47,671 nt of DNA from Skermania sp. ID1734 (GCF_007489285.1 NZ_VLIY01000017.1:1-47671), one strand, 5' to 3'; positions 34,330-43,433 are shown, numbered from the stretch's first letter. Notes: generated by a model not told the origin, from the letters alone. Numbers and translations are program-made.

Positions 34330-34382
34330 ATTCGAGACTACCGCACCGAGCGGTTCGAATCTCGTTTTAGCATAGCTAAAAC
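34330..34382. other. Candidate origin of transfer (oriT)
   Basis: Between mobC and the divergent gene at 34555 lies nested dyad symmetry. ATTCGA (34330-34335) and TCGAAT (34355-34360) enclose ACCGC-ACCGA-GCGGT (34340-34354). Next to it GTTTTAGC-ATA-GCTAAAAC (34364-34382) has perfect 8-bp arms in an AT-rich patch. Hairpins beside mobC and relaxase genes are the usual form of an oriT. A nick site cannot be placed from sequence alone. A GCCGCC-TCC-GGCGGC stem also lies at 34444-34458. Confidence 0.6.
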
Positions 34383-34505
34383 ATATCTTGCTCCCCCGCT
34401 TCGCGTGGGTACGCCCGGTCGCTCAAGGCACGGGCGGGATTTCGCCGCCTCCGGCGGCAACCTGAACAGGCAACTGCCGATGACCGCTGTGAGAGACTAG
34501 GCAGG

Positions 34506-34540
34506 ACGGGTGGCTAGACCCGTTGGAGAAGAAACGGCAA
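34506..34540 (+). promoter_or_regulatory. Leader element copy 6
   Basis: The hairpin ACGGGT-GGCTAG-ACCCGT (34506-34523) has perfect 6-bp arms and a 6-nt loop. The exact core GGAGAAGAAACGGCAA (34525-34540) follows one base later. The next ATG is at 34555, with its own AAGGGG ribosome binding site between. Confidence 0.75.
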
Positions 34541-34554
34541 CCGAAGGGGTTCCA

Positions 34555-34938
34555 ATGTCCGAGTTCGATCGTGATGCAGCGCGTAATGCGCTCCTAGACA
34601 ACGCCTCCGAACGTGAACGAGCGGTGGATCGCGTGCTTACGTCTTACGAAGGGGTTCAGAAGCTGCTCGACGACCTCGCAGTCGCGCACGCAGAACATGA
34701 GGCGGCTATCGCAGAGGTCGCGAAATTTGGCTATACCGCGCACGTCTTGAAAAAGGCCGGCATCAAACCGTTGTCGGTGCCGGGGCTCGGAGGCGCACCA
34801 GCACCGAAACGGCGTGCTGCAACAACTCGTCGGGCGACGGCATCAGCCACCGTCTCGGAGCACGCCACCGTCCGCGTCCCCGCATCGGTCGGCGTCCCCG
34901 CATCTACTCGTGCCGCCGGAGGGATCGACGCCGAGTAG
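34555..34938 (+). CDS. Small hypothetical protein opposite oriT
   Basis: This 127-residue protein starts MSEFDRDAARNALLDNASER. Its first 70 residues form charged helices (RVLTSYEGVQKLLDDLAVAH and EHEAAIAEVAKFGYTAHVLK). The segment FGYTAHVLKKAGI looks like a short DNA-binding helix pair, and a basic then Ala/Val/Thr-rich tail follows. AAGGGG 6 nt before the ATG supports this start. It is the only plus-strand gene beside the candidate oriT, and a very strong hairpin follows it. No family is recognised. Confidence 0.65.
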   Translation: MSEFDRDAARNALLDNASERERAVDRVLTSYEGVQKLLDDLAVAHAEHEAAIAEVAKFGYTAHVLKKAGIKPLSVPGLGGAPAPKRRAATTRRATASATVSEHATVRVPASVGVPASTRAAGGIDAE

Positions 34939-34974
34939 TTGGGTCGCGGGCGGTCGTCCCGCTCCAAAAGCAAC

Positions 34975-35011
34975 GCGATGCCCCCGCCAATCACGTTGGC
35001 GGGGGCATCGC
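34975..35011. terminator. Bidirectional terminator with 16-bp perfect stem
   Basis: GCGATGCCCCCGCCAA (34975-34990) and TTGGCGGGGGCATCGC (34996-35011) pair perfectly around a 5-nt loop. It sits between the convergent genes ending at 34938 and 35065. On the minus strand it is followed by GTTGCTTTTGG, giving a short T-run. Confidence 0.8.
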
Positions 35012-35024
35012 TGTAGTTGAGGGC

Positions 35025-35063
35025 GTTAACTGGGGTTAACCCATAGGCGGTTAACCCGTAGGC
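35025..35063. repeat. Phased GTTAAC repeats
   Basis: GTTAAC occurs at 35025, 35035 and 35050. The last two lie in a tandem 15-bp repeat, GGTTAACCC[A/G]TAGGC (35034-35048 and 35049-35063). The block ends one base before the 3' end of the methylase-helicase gene. It may be a protein-binding site or a small iteron-like block. Confidence 0.6.
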
Positions 35064-35064
35064 G

Positions 35065-38000
35065 CTATCGTGCGATCCCGCCATCGTTGTCCTGGTCGCG
35101 ACTGCTGTCGCGATGAGGCGGGTCGTACCCTCCGCCGCCGGCCGGGCCTGAGAAGCCGTTCTTGCCTCCCTCGCGCCTGTTCTCATCGTGGTCGCGCGCG
35201 TACGCGCGCGCACGGTAAGCGTGCATACGCTGTGTGGCCGCGACGAACTCGTTCGCGTCGTCGAACGTCGATTCCTCGACCATCTTCTTCGTCGGATTCA
35301 GGAGCAGACTCCAGCCATGTGTCCGCCCCGCCGCGTGCATGCGTTCCTCGGCGGCCACGCGGGCCGCGATCGCTTCCGGCGTGTTCTGTCGATCGCCGAT
35401 TTCGCGACGCAACTCCAGCACCGAGACTTCCAACGCCGCGAGTTGATCGGCGGCGGCGAAGGGTTCGTCAATCTTCGCGGAGTAGCTGTCGACGATCTCG
35501 CGCCAGTTGTCGATCTCGGCGTACGCCCTTGGCACACGAGACGGCAGCTTGTCGTAGAGGTTCTCGATTCTGGTGGCGAAACCTGACCGTGTGCTGGCGA
35601 TGTTGGATTCTCCCCCGGTGCGATGCGCGTCGGGATAGAGCGCCTCGCGGCTGATCGACACCCCTGGCTCTCCCGGCACATCGAGCCATAGCTGCGCGCT
35701 GTCGTCGGTGAGGCTGCGGCTCATCCGCACGTCGACACCGCCGGGGAAGGTTGCGATGACCGCGCTCTTGGTCAGACCCAGACCTTTGAGTTCGGCGTAC
35801 GTTGCCCGCGCGGTGTCGAGCAACGCGGCCGAGCGGTCGGGCCGCTCAAGGAAGGATCGTCCCCCCACGGTGAACGGCTTCCCAGACTCGCGCCAATGCT
35901 CGTGGCGTTCGAGGAGCTGTGTCAGGACGTCGATCTCGTGTTCCAAACGTGGAATCATCCGATCGGCCTCGCCTACTTTCGCCTGCGCTGTCCACCGGGA
36001 TTCACGATGGGCGGCGTCGAGCGCGCGTAGTTCTTTGAGCTTCTCTTCGCTCTCCACAAGGGCGATGAACCGCTCGTCACCCGTCGCCGCGGCCTTCGTC
36101 GCTGCCGCTGCCTCGGTGAGCGATTCATCCGCGATGTCTTCGACACTGGTGATGGTTGCGTCGAGTTGCCCGTTCTTGGCTTGCTCGATAAACGCCGCCT
36201 TCGACTCCACCTTCGCCCACATCACGGTGTCGGTCGTCGCCTCGGTCACGTAGGTGAATATCTGGATGTCCCGGTTCTGGTTTCCTTGCCGGATGATGCG
36301 GCCTTCCCTCTGTTCGAGATCGGCCGGCCGCCACGGAACGTCGACGTGATGCAGGGCAACGAGTCGCGGCTGGACATTCATCCCGGTCCCCATCTTGGGT
36401 GTCGATCCCAGCAGGACGGCGATTCGGCCCGATACGCACGCGGCCTGCAACGCTGCCTTCTTCGCGGCGGTGTGCGCGTCGTGAATGAACGCGATCTGCT
36501 CCTCGGGGACACCGAGGTCCACCATGGCCTGGCGCATGCCTTCGTACATCGACCAACGTCCGCGCCGAGGCGTCCCCCGGTCGCAGAACACCAACTGCAA
36601 CGCCCCGGTGATCGTCGACTCGTCGCCCGTCGCTGTGAGATAGGTGTTCTGTGCGTTCGCGTGGTAGACCTCGGCGACCTTCGCCGCCACGGCGTGAACG
36701 CGCGAGAAGGCGACGTCCGGTGGGTCCAGGTTCGCTAGCCGAGGATCCATGGAGGCGTTTCGACCGTCCGACAACACCTTCAGCACATTGTCGAGGTCGG
36801 GACGTCGCGGGTTCGCATGGTCGAGTCGGTATTCGAGGTCTGCGGTGAAGTCGCGAAGCGACTGGCTCGCCGGGGTCGTGACAATTTGCCGCCCGCCATG
36901 TACAGGCAACTGCGCCGGAACCTGTGCCCGGATGACAACGTCGGTGTACTGCGCCGACAGTGCGAACATTTCGCGCGGGTTCTGGAACGCGGCGACCTTC
37001 GTCACGACTTTGAGCTTGGTGCCGGTGGTGTTCGTGACGGTCTCCGATCGTGTCGTGGTGAACGAGGCCGCCCAGTCCGTCACCGACCGGACGCCAGCGA
37101 CATCGAGCACGTCTGGCCGTAGGTACTGCTGCATCACCCACGCTTCTGCCAAGGAATTCGCGATCGGTGTCCCGGTCGCGAAAGTCGCTACCCGTTCCTG
37201 GCCGGGCACGAGATACGCTTCCTGCTCCCGCGCCTGTTCCTGGGCGTACTCGCGGAGGAGCTGCAACTTCAGCGATAGATCCTCGGCTTTCTGGGAACCG
37301 GTGTGTGCGAGCGACTCGACCGCGCACAGCCGTGCCTTGTTCTTGTACTCGTGCGCTTCGTCGACAAACAGGTAGTCCGCGCCGGATTGCTCGAATGTGA
37401 CGCCACCCGCATCCTTCTTTGCCGCGTTAGTGAGCTTTTCGAGCCGCGATTCGAGTTTGACTTTCGCGCGTTCGATGGACTTCACCGTGCGATCGCTCAT
37501 CTGTGATCCCGGCGAGCGTGACGCGAGCAACTCGGCTTCCACCTCGTCGAGCTGAGTCTGGATGTACCGTTCCTGGCGCTCTGGTGCGACGTTGATCAGC
37601 TCGAACACACTGCTGGGAACGATGACCATGTCCCAGTTGCTCGTCGCAGTCTGAGCGACGAACATCCGCCGGTCGGCGTCATCCATGCCTTTGCGACCGA
37701 CGAGTGCTTGCGCGGCCGGATACCACTGCTTGACCTCTCGGCCGAATTGCTCGATCAGATGTGTGGGCACCACTAGCCAGGGCTGGTTGACCAGGCCGCG
37801 CCGCTTCAACTCCATGGCTGCCATGAACATCGTTCCGGTCTTACCGGCACCGACGACGTGGTCGAGAAGTACGGTCGGCTCGGCGGCAATCCGCGCAACG
37901 GCGTCGCGCTGGTATGGATGCGGTGAAAACGCTGGAGAGAGGCCGGGGAGTTGCAGGTACTTCCCGTCGTGTGTCGGTGCGACCCATGCGTTGAACCGGC

Positions 38001-41000
38001 GATTCCACTCGGCGAGAAGCCGCGTCCGCCGTTCGTCGTCCCGCCAGAGCCAGCTTTGGAACTCACCGACGATCTTGCGTCCTTGCACCTGCGCCATCGC
38101 GGTTGCCTGGGTGTCGATCTCGGGTGCGCCGTCTTCCCGTTCCTTCGGGGTGTTGCGGACGACAAGGGGCCTCTGATTGAGCAGAGTTTCGTACAACTCG
38201 ATCGCATCCCGCGATTTGCCACGCAGATCGAACCCGTACTCGGTACGGCACAGTGTCCCGAAGCGACCGGCTTGACCGGCATTGACGATCCATCCGGCGG
38301 CCGCCGTCGACCGCTCGATTTTCACCTCCGCCACCCCGAATGTTTCTCTCGCAAACTGTGCGTAGTCATCGTCGGTCACCCAGGTGGCGCCGGGACTGAC
38401 TTCGCCGATCTGGCTTGGTGTCTTTTGGGTCGGCACGACCTCGAGTAGCGCGGCATGCAGTTCCTGCCAATCCGGGTTGGCCGGCTCGGCGGCGATCATC
38501 TCCGCCGCGCGGTCGGCCTTCGACAGAACATGGCCGGAGAGCATGGTCGAGCGCGGCAGCAACTGGTGTTGTGGATGATCGGGGTCGGGGAACACTAGCC
38601 CGCGAATCTGCTCGCGTGCTTCACCTGGTGTGGTGTTCAGGAGTTCGGCGATGCGGTCGAGCTGTACCTCTCCTCTTTCGCCGACGCTGATCGCAACCGC
38701 TTCGTCCGGGGATTGGGCTGACGCGATCAGTCGTGGCGAGACAACGACGTCCCGCGAGAAGATCGCGGACTTCGTTGCTGTGGCAGTCTCGTCGTCCCAG
38801 TGTTCGAGCGCCAGCACCATTGCCATGGCGGGGTCGGACCGAACGGCTTCGAGGTGCGTCTGTCGGCGCACGATGGGACTGGCTGTCCACGCCGACTCTG
38901 CGAGTTCGTCGTGAACGTCATCCGGGAGCTGCCCGTCGTACGGCCGCCCGGTCTCCTGGTCGCGCTCGGTGTATCGCCATTTCGCTTCGAGTTCCTCGAA
39001 CCGGCGCTGACCATCGGCCTGTGAACGCTCCTTCCCACCGGTCAGTTTGACTCGGTTGACGGGCCCGTAGTGGGCGATGTACGAGTCGTACACCTTGTTG
39101 AGGTCTCGTCGAATACTGTCGCGGTCTGCGGGCGATGCGCCGCCGCGCTGGCTCGCGATCGCTGCCTCGGCAAGATCGCGGAGCCTCAACAGATGCTTTG
39201 TTTCGGTCACGCGGCTGCGGAACACCTTCATGGCCTCCGGCTCACCATCGAGTCCGCGTCGGTAGAACGTGTCGGTTGCGTCGTCGAACGTGACCCGCCC
39301 GATGGGCTCGGTCCCTGCATACAGTTCTCGTGCGGTCGCCAGGCCCGAGTGTCCATCGAGTTGTGCGCGATCTCGGTGGCGCGCGACAAGGCCCGCGCCG
39401 CGGTCCCGCGCCGCGGCGACAACCGGGATTAGTGTCTGCCGCAGGCTGTCAGGTACTGCCGCAAGATCGCTGGACCGCACGGTGAGCACCGCGTCTCGGT
39501 ACAGCCCGTGGTCGGCGACGATATCGCCGAGGACGTGATCCGGGTGATTTGCGAAGTAGCTGTTCAGCTTGAGCGTGGTCTCCTCCCCGTTGCGGTCGGG
39601 AGCCGGCACCTGCTGGGTGTGAATCCAATCCACCGTCGACGGGTGCGGAATCGTCTCTGACTCCTGGCGCCGCCGAAAGACGAGCACATCGGTAACAACC
39701 TGGGTGGCGGCCACGCGCTGGAATGCACGCGACGGCAACCGAAACGCACCGACGAGTTCGGCTGCGTCATGCATCTCCAGCCTCGCAGCAGTGTCAGCCG
39801 CGTCGAGGGTGTAGGAACTGGAAATAACGGCTACATAGCCACCGGGCGCAGTCAGGTGAAGCGATTTCAGGATGAAGTGATTGTGGATATTGTGCCCGCC
39901 CGGGTTGTGCACCGGATCGACCCGCGAGAAGTCGCCGAACGGCACGTTTCCGATCGCGGCAACAAACGAACCGTCGCCGACCCTCGTCCGCTCGAATCCT
40001 TCATTGCGAATCTGCGCGGAGGGGTAAAGGTAGTGCGCGATACGCGCCGAAGTGGGATCCAACTCGACACCCACCATCGTCGCCGAATCGGGGGCGAGAC
40101 CGACGAAGTTTCCGGAGCCGCAACCTGGTTCGAGTACTCGACCGCCCTGAAAACCTGCCTCGACCAAGGCGTCCCACATCACACGGGCGATCGCAGGGTC
40201 GGTGTAGTGGGCGTTGAGAGTCGATCTCTTGGCCGCGTCGTATTCGGCGTCGTTCAGAACGGCTCGAACAGCATCGCGCTCGGGCGCCCACTCGTCCCGC
40301 TGGACGTCGAAGACTGTTGGGCATCCCCCCCACCCCGACCAGGCGGCGAGCACCTCTTGCTCGATAGAGGTGGCGTATCGGTTCTCGTCGTCGAGGGTTG
40401 ACAAGACTTGCAGCGCCGCGAGGTTTGCGCGAACCCTGGCCTTTTCCCCCGAGGGCACGGTGACCGTGCCGTCGGGGCTGTAGTCCCGTGGTGGCACATA
40501 AGCCGTTGGTGCATGGTTGTCGACCTCGTCGACGGCCTGCGGGCAATCTGGAGCGTGCGGTTCAGCGACATGGGCTCCGCATGCACTGCACGTGTCGGTT
40601 GGGACTTCCTCTGGGTCCGGTTCCAGCCCGGCAACGACATTCGGTGCGGGAATCCACACGCGCGATCCGTCAGGCCGAAGGGCCTCGACCGTTCTGATCG
40701 TCGCCAACTTGTGGATCGGTACACCCATCTCCTCCTGCGAGACCTTGGGCAGTAGTCCGATCTCGGCGCCGGTGGCCGGAAGGTCGGTTCCGCCGGGGTC
40801 GACGACAGCAGGGTCGACAGGCTGGCGGAAGTCGTCGAGGGAGTCGAACAGGGAGAGTTGATCGTCTGGGACCGCTGCGGCTGCTACTCGTCGACCGCGG
40901 CCGCGATTTCCTCGACGCGGACTGTCAGGAGCGCCCCCAGTTCGATTGCGAGCGGATCGTCCGGGGTCGTCGGCAGCGGCAGGTTGTCCTCGTCGCGCGC

Positions 41001-41058
41001 TTGCAGCAGATCGCCCGCTAGTACTCGGAACCGTGTCTCGCGAGACTGGCTCGGCCAC
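35065..41058 (-). CDS. Giant DNA methylase-helicase, DarB-like
   Basis: The C-terminal 1,950 residues are clearly coding. A SAM-binding methylase domain has VLEPGCGSGNF (near 40110-40140) and NVPFGDF (near 39945), an N6-adenine-type NPPF variant. An SNF2-type helicase follows, with DHVVGAGKTG (near 37845), FVDEAHEYKN (near 37350) and QREGRIIRQGNQNRD (near 36300). The plan resembles phage P1 DarB and other 'polyvalent' proteins sent with mobile DNA to protect it. QLSLF near the N-terminus matches the beta-clamp motif. The frame is open to 41523, but the first part is a low-complexity overlap with the gene at 40884; GTG 41058 is my choice, uncertain. Confidence 0.75.
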   Translation of the reverse strand: MAEPVSRDTVPSTSGRSAASARRGQPAAADDPGRSARNRTGGAPDSPRRGNRGRGRRVAAAAVPDDQLSLFDSLDDFRQPVDPAVVDPGGTDLPATGAEIGLLPKVSQEEMGVPIHKLATIRTVEALRPDGSRVWIPAPNVVAGLEPDPEEVPTDTCSACGAHVAEPHAPDCPQAVDEVDNHAPTAYVPPRDYSPDGTVTVPSGEKARVRANLAALQVLSTLDDENRYATSIEQEVLAAWSGWGGCPTVFDVQRDEWAPERDAVRAVLNDAEYDAAKRSTLNAHYTDPAIARVMWDALVEAGFQGGRVLEPGCGSGNFVGLAPDSATMVGVELDPTSARIAHYLYPSAQIRNEGFERTRVGDGSFVAAIGNVPFGDFSRVDPVHNPGGHNIHNHFILKSLHLTAPGGYVAVISSSYTLDAADTAARLEMHDAAELVGAFRLPSRAFQRVAATQVVTDVLVFRRRQESETIPHPSTVDWIHTQQVPAPDRNGEETTLKLNSYFANHPDHVLGDIVADHGLYRDAVLTVRSSDLAAVPDSLRQTLIPVVAAARDRGAGLVARHRDRAQLDGHSGLATARELYAGTEPIGRVTFDDATDTFYRRGLDGEPEAMKVFRSRVTETKHLLRLRDLAEAAIASQRGGASPADRDSIRRDLNKVYDSYIAHYGPVNRVKLTGGKERSQADGQRRFEELEAKWRYTERDQETGRPYDGQLPDDVHDELAESAWTASPIVRRQTHLEAVRSDPAMAMVLALEHWDDETATATKSAIFSRDVVVSPRLIASAQSPDEAVAISVGERGEVQLDRIAELLNTTPGEAREQIRGLVFPDPDHPQHQLLPRSTMLSGHVLSKADRAAEMIAAEPANPDWQELHAALLEVVPTQKTPSQIGEVSPGATWVTDDDYAQFARETFGVAEVKIERSTAAAGWIVNAGQAGRFGTLCRTEYGFDLRGKSRDAIELYETLLNQRPLVVRNTPKEREDGAPEIDTQATAMAQVQGRKIVGEFQSWLWRDDERRTRLLAEWNRRFNAWVAPTHDGKYLQLPGLSPAFSPHPYQRDAVARIAAEPTVLLDHVVGAGKTGTMFMAAMELKRRGLVNQPWLVVPTHLIEQFGREVKQWYPAAQALVGRKGMDDADRRMFVAQTATSNWDMVIVPSSVFELINVAPERQERYIQTQLDEVEAELLASRSPGSQMSDRTVKSIERAKVKLESRLEKLTNAAKKDAGGVTFEQSGADYLFVDEAHEYKNKARLCAVESLAHTGSQKAEDLSLKLQLLREYAQEQAREQEAYLVPGQERVATFATGTPIANSLAEAWVMQQYLRPDVLDVAGVRSVTDWAASFTTTRSETVTNTTGTKLKVVTKVAAFQNPREMFALSAQYTDVVIRAQVPAQLPVHGGRQIVTTPASQSLRDFTADLEYRLDHANPRRPDLDNVLKVLSDGRNASMDPRLANLDPPDVAFSRVHAVAAKVAEVYHANAQNTYLTATGDESTITGALQLVFCDRGTPRRGRWSMYEGMRQAMVDLGVPEEQIAFIHDAHTAAKKAALQAACVSGRIAVLLGSTPKMGTGMNVQPRLVALHHVDVPWRPADLEQREGRIIRQGNQNRDIQIFTYVTEATTDTVMWAKVESKAAFIEQAKNGQLDATITSVEDIADESLTEAAAATKAAATGDERFIALVESEEKLKELRALDAAHRESRWTAQAKVGEADRMIPRLEHEIDVLTQLLERHEHWRESGKPFTVGGRSFLERPDRSAALLDTARATYAELKGLGLTKSAVIATFPGGVDVRMSRSLTDDSAQLWLDVPGEPGVSISREALYPDAHRTGGESNIASTRSGFATRIENLYDKLPSRVPRAYAEIDNWREIVDSYSAKIDEPFAAADQLAALEVSVLELRREIGDRQNTPEAIAARVAAEERMHAAGRTHGWSLLLNPTKKMVEESTFDDANEFVAATQRMHAYRARAYARDHDENRREGGKNGFSGPAGGGGYDPPHRDSSRDQDNDGGIAR

Positions 41059-41438
41059 ACCGTCCCTACGAGGTCCTCGATCTCCGGCGTCGGCGCTGTC
41101 GCTTCGGGGGTATCCCATCGCTGCATCGCTGGCGTCGTCTCGACCGACCCTGCCTGGTCCGTCGTCTCTACGCCCTCCCAGAGCTGGCCCATCACTGTTT
41201 CGTAGGCGCTCTGCTGGGCCTGTTGATTGACCTGCACCTGGTCCAGGTAGCCGATCTGGCGAGAGTTCTCGCTCTCCCACCGCCGCGTTAGCTCGATCCG
41301 ATTCTCCTGGGCGAGTTGGTCGATCTGCTGTTCCAGCTCCGCCGTCTTCGCGGTCACGAACTCCTCGAACGCCGTCCTGTCCAGCGCCGACAGCTCCGCG
41401 CCGTAACGTTCGTGGATCGATTCCCTCATCCCGATCAT
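40884..41438 (-). CDS. Hypothetical protein overlapping the methylase-helicase start
   Basis: This 184-residue protein, MIGMRESIHERYGAELSALD onward, is mostly helical: a coiled-coil-like stretch (VTAKTAELEQQIDQLAQENR) then polar and acidic segments. Amino-acid composition is ordinary, unlike the Gly/Arg/Asp-rich reading of the same DNA in the methylase-helicase frame. A very strong ribosome binding site (AGGAGGAGGG, 6 nt from the ATG) confirms the start. It probably heads the operon, and the large protein is likely translated from an internal or coupled start. No family is recognised. Confidence 0.72.
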   Translation of the reverse strand: MIGMRESIHERYGAELSALDRTAFEEFVTAKTAELEQQIDQLAQENRIELTRRWESENSRQIGYLDQVQVNQQAQQSAYETVMGQLWEGVETTDQAGSVETTPAMQRWDTPEATAPTPEIEDLVGTVWPSQSRETRFRVLAGDLLQARDEDNLPLPTTPDDPLAIELGALLTVRVEEIAAAVDE

Positions 41439-41530
41439 CTTTGCCCTCCTCCTGGTTTCGTGTTGTGTCATCGTTGCCTGAGTCACCGAAAATACCCAGC
41501 TCACGCTGGTCATCTGTTGCCATGAGACGA

Positions 41531-41579
41531 ATTTGCCGTTTCTTCTCTGTGGTTTTGGGCGCACTACCCCATTACACAG
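41531..41579 (-). promoter_or_regulatory. Leader element copy 7
   Basis: On the minus strand a two-part hairpin (CTGTG/CACAG enclosing TGGG/CCCA) occupies 41579-41547, directly followed by AGAGAAGAAACGGCAAAT (41548-41531). An ATG in the methylase-helicase frame lies 8 nt further (41523), and the well-supported start of the 184-residue protein is at 41438. The rest of 41439-41650 holds no gene. Confidence 0.7.
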
Positions 41580-41650
41580 TTGATAGCAAATCGACAGTAG
41601 GGCAACTCTCGGTGTACTAAATCGGCGCGCCGCCCGGTTGGGACGGAGTA

Positions 41651-41983
41651 CTAAGGCGTCGATCGGCGCCACTTCTCAAGGAAGACGGCGCCAGCCAGGA
41701 CGCACACTCCGCTACCCAGTACGAAATACTCGAAATTTGGTGCTGACGGGCAGTAGGCAGCCCCTTGTAGAGCGCCACGCCCGGTGGGGTCCGGAATGGC
41801 GACCGCGCACGATAGTGGGTCGAAATGGTCAAAATGGACGAACAACGCGAACGTCTCTAGACCCAACCCGACCGCAATCAGAAGCAGTCCCAGCGCAAGC
41901 AATAGCGCCCTGATGCCCGTGGCCAGTTTGGTGTTACGACTGGCTGATTTCCCGTTCGATGTGCCGGTTCGGTAGGGGATCAT
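41651..41983 (-). CDS. Small membrane protein
   Basis: This 110-residue protein has two hydrophobic segments at about 24-48 (IRALLLALGLLLIAVGLGLE) and 84-104 (FEYFVLGSGVCVLAGAVFLE), with an outer loop containing two Cys (PLSCAVAI, AAYCPS) that could form a disulfide. The ATG overlaps the stop of the TOPRIM gene (ATGA), so it is co-translated with it. GAGGTGG lies just upstream. Function is unknown; surface or entry exclusion is a speculation from topology. Confidence 0.65.
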   Translation of the reverse strand: MIPYRTGTSNGKSASRNTKLATGIRALLLALGLLLIAVGLGLETFALFVHFDHFDPLSCAVAIPDPTGRGALQGAAYCPSAPNFEYFVLGSGVCVLAGAVFLEKWRRSTP

Positions 41984-43071
41984 CGTGCCACCTCATCCTT
42001 CTCTTGAGCTGGGGAACGGCTGGCCACCTGTGCGGCGGTCGCGCTCATCGCGGTCGGCGGCGGTGGGTGCGTAGGCGGCTGCGGCCGCGCATGAGGACTG
42101 GTCGCGCGCATGACGTCTTTGACGGTGCAAACCCGTTTCGCCGCAAGCTCTGCTTCGGGATCGACTGGTTCGAGGTCCTCGAACGGGTGCCCGGCGTCGA
42201 GGTGGTCGGAAAGGTCTTTCCCCGTCAACGCCTGCACGACATAGACGGCACCTACTGCGCCGGAAAGCATTTCGCGCACCGTCTGGGCATGCCGATACCC
42301 CGGCTCGTCACGGTCTGTGACGATCACGACGCGCTCGGCGCCGGCGAGCTGGTCAACGTGGGCTTGGGTGAAGCTGCCCGCGCCCATGGCGTTGCAGGTG
42401 GCCGTCGCGCCGAGCGCACGCGCCCGGTCGGCGTCCTTCTCTCCTTCGACGAGGACGATGGTGGTTCGTGCCTCGACGGCAGCCCGTACTTCAGGCAAGT
42501 GGTAGAGGACGGGGTCAAACCCTTGTGGCGCATACCGTTTGCGGGTTTTGTCCCAGCGGAACTGGCGGAACGTCTTCACGTCGAGGTGCTCGTAGTGTGT
42601 GACGTACCGGACGACTGATCCCGCAGGGGTCCCGTCGGCTCGCTCGTACAGATATGCCCGTACAAATTCCGGCTCGCCGAGTTGATCCCCGCGCTGGCGT
42701 TCCAGTTCAGCTCGTCGGCGCGCCATGTCGGCACGGGTTGCCTCGCGCCGCTGCTCGGCTTCAGCGCGTGCTCGCTCGCCCGCTCGTTTCCGCACTGCGC
42801 GTTCGCTTGCACTTAGTGGGGCTTCGCGTCGCATCGGCTCGTCGAAGAGGTCTACGACCTTGAGGCCCAACCGATCGAGGATGTCTCGGTCATCACACCC
42901 GGCGAAGCATCGGACTACCGTGCGACCTCCGGATTGGTTGTGTGCGATCGCCGCGCTTGCATGGTGATCGTCGTGACATGGGCATTGGAACGTCATCCAC
43001 TGCCCCGACTGCTTCCCTGGCCCCGCGACCGCTTCGAATGCATCGCGCACGCGGTCGAACGACGGCGACAT
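41980..43071 (-). CDS. TOPRIM-domain primase-like protein
   Basis: This 363-residue protein has an N-terminal zinc-ribbon-like region (FQCPCHDDHHASAAI and VVRCFAGCDD), a charged Arg/Glu/Ala-rich linker, then a TOPRIM domain: IVLVEGEKDADRA with the acidic Glu and VIVTDRDEPG with the DxD. This is the arrangement of DnaG-like or phage P4-like plasmid primases, which prime the complementary strand after transfer. ATG 43071 has GAGGATGG 5 nt upstream and overlaps the previous stop (TGATG); ATG 43080 is possible. The plasmid thus encodes two unrelated primase-like proteins. Confidence 0.8.
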   Translation of the reverse strand: MSPSFDRVRDAFEAVAGPGKQSGQWMTFQCPCHDDHHASAAIAHNQSGGRTVVRCFAGCDDRDILDRLGLKVVDLFDEPMRREAPLSASERAVRKRAGERARAEAEQRREATRADMARRRAELERQRGDQLGEPEFVRAYLYERADGTPAGSVVRYVTHYEHLDVKTFRQFRWDKTRKRYAPQGFDPVLYHLPEVRAAVEARTTIVLVEGEKDADRARALGATATCNAMGAGSFTQAHVDQLAGAERVVIVTDRDEPGYRHAQTVREMLSGAVGAVYVVQALTGKDLSDHLDAGHPFEDLEPVDPEAELAAKRVCTVKDVMRATSPHARPQPPTHPPPPTAMSATAAQVASRSPAQEKDEVAR

Positions 43072-43340
43072 CACAGCCATCCTCGCCCGAGCCCCTCTGC
43101 CCAGGCGATCTCAACCTTGAGCTGCGCCTCCGGAAGCGTCTCGAACGGCCCCAGCTCGGTAAGCCTGTCGTAGAGCAGTCCGACGTAACGCGTCGGAGAA
43201 CCGTGAGCGAAGATCGCGCAGTGGCGCCGAAATTGGCCCTCGTACACCCAATATCGCGTGCACCTGTCGGTCACGACGATCCATCGCGGTAAGAGCGGTT
43301 GGCGGGCCGACGGTCCACCAAGCTGTTGTTGTTCAGTCAT
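43071..43340 (-). CDS. Small hypothetical protein
   Basis: This 89-residue protein starts MTEQQQLGGPSARQPLLPRW. It is rich in aromatic and basic residues (WIVVTDRCTRYWVYEGQFRR) and ends in a helix (EAQLKVEIAWAEGLGRGWL). It resembles small plasmid proteins of the same operon type but gives no functional clue. It overlaps the TOPRIM gene and is separated by about 90 bp from the upstream leader element. The ribosome binding site is GGGGTG. Confidence 0.6.
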   Translation of the reverse strand: MTEQQQLGGPSARQPLLPRWIVVTDRCTRYWVYEGQFRRHCAIFAHGSPTRYVGLLYDRLTELGPFETLPEAQLKVEIAWAEGLGRGWL

Positions 43341-43433
43341 CGAATCACCCCGTCGTCACACCGATCGGGGCGGATTAACGTGCACGCCCGTTGGACCTGC
43401 ACACGCCGAGCCCGCGTGACGATCTTTCTCGAA

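Noticed and set aside
41059-41523. The first 155 codons of the longest methylase-helicase frame as real protein
   Set aside because: Low-complexity composition and the strong alternative gene in another frame make it unlikely, although the ATG 8 nt after leader copy 7 keeps it open.
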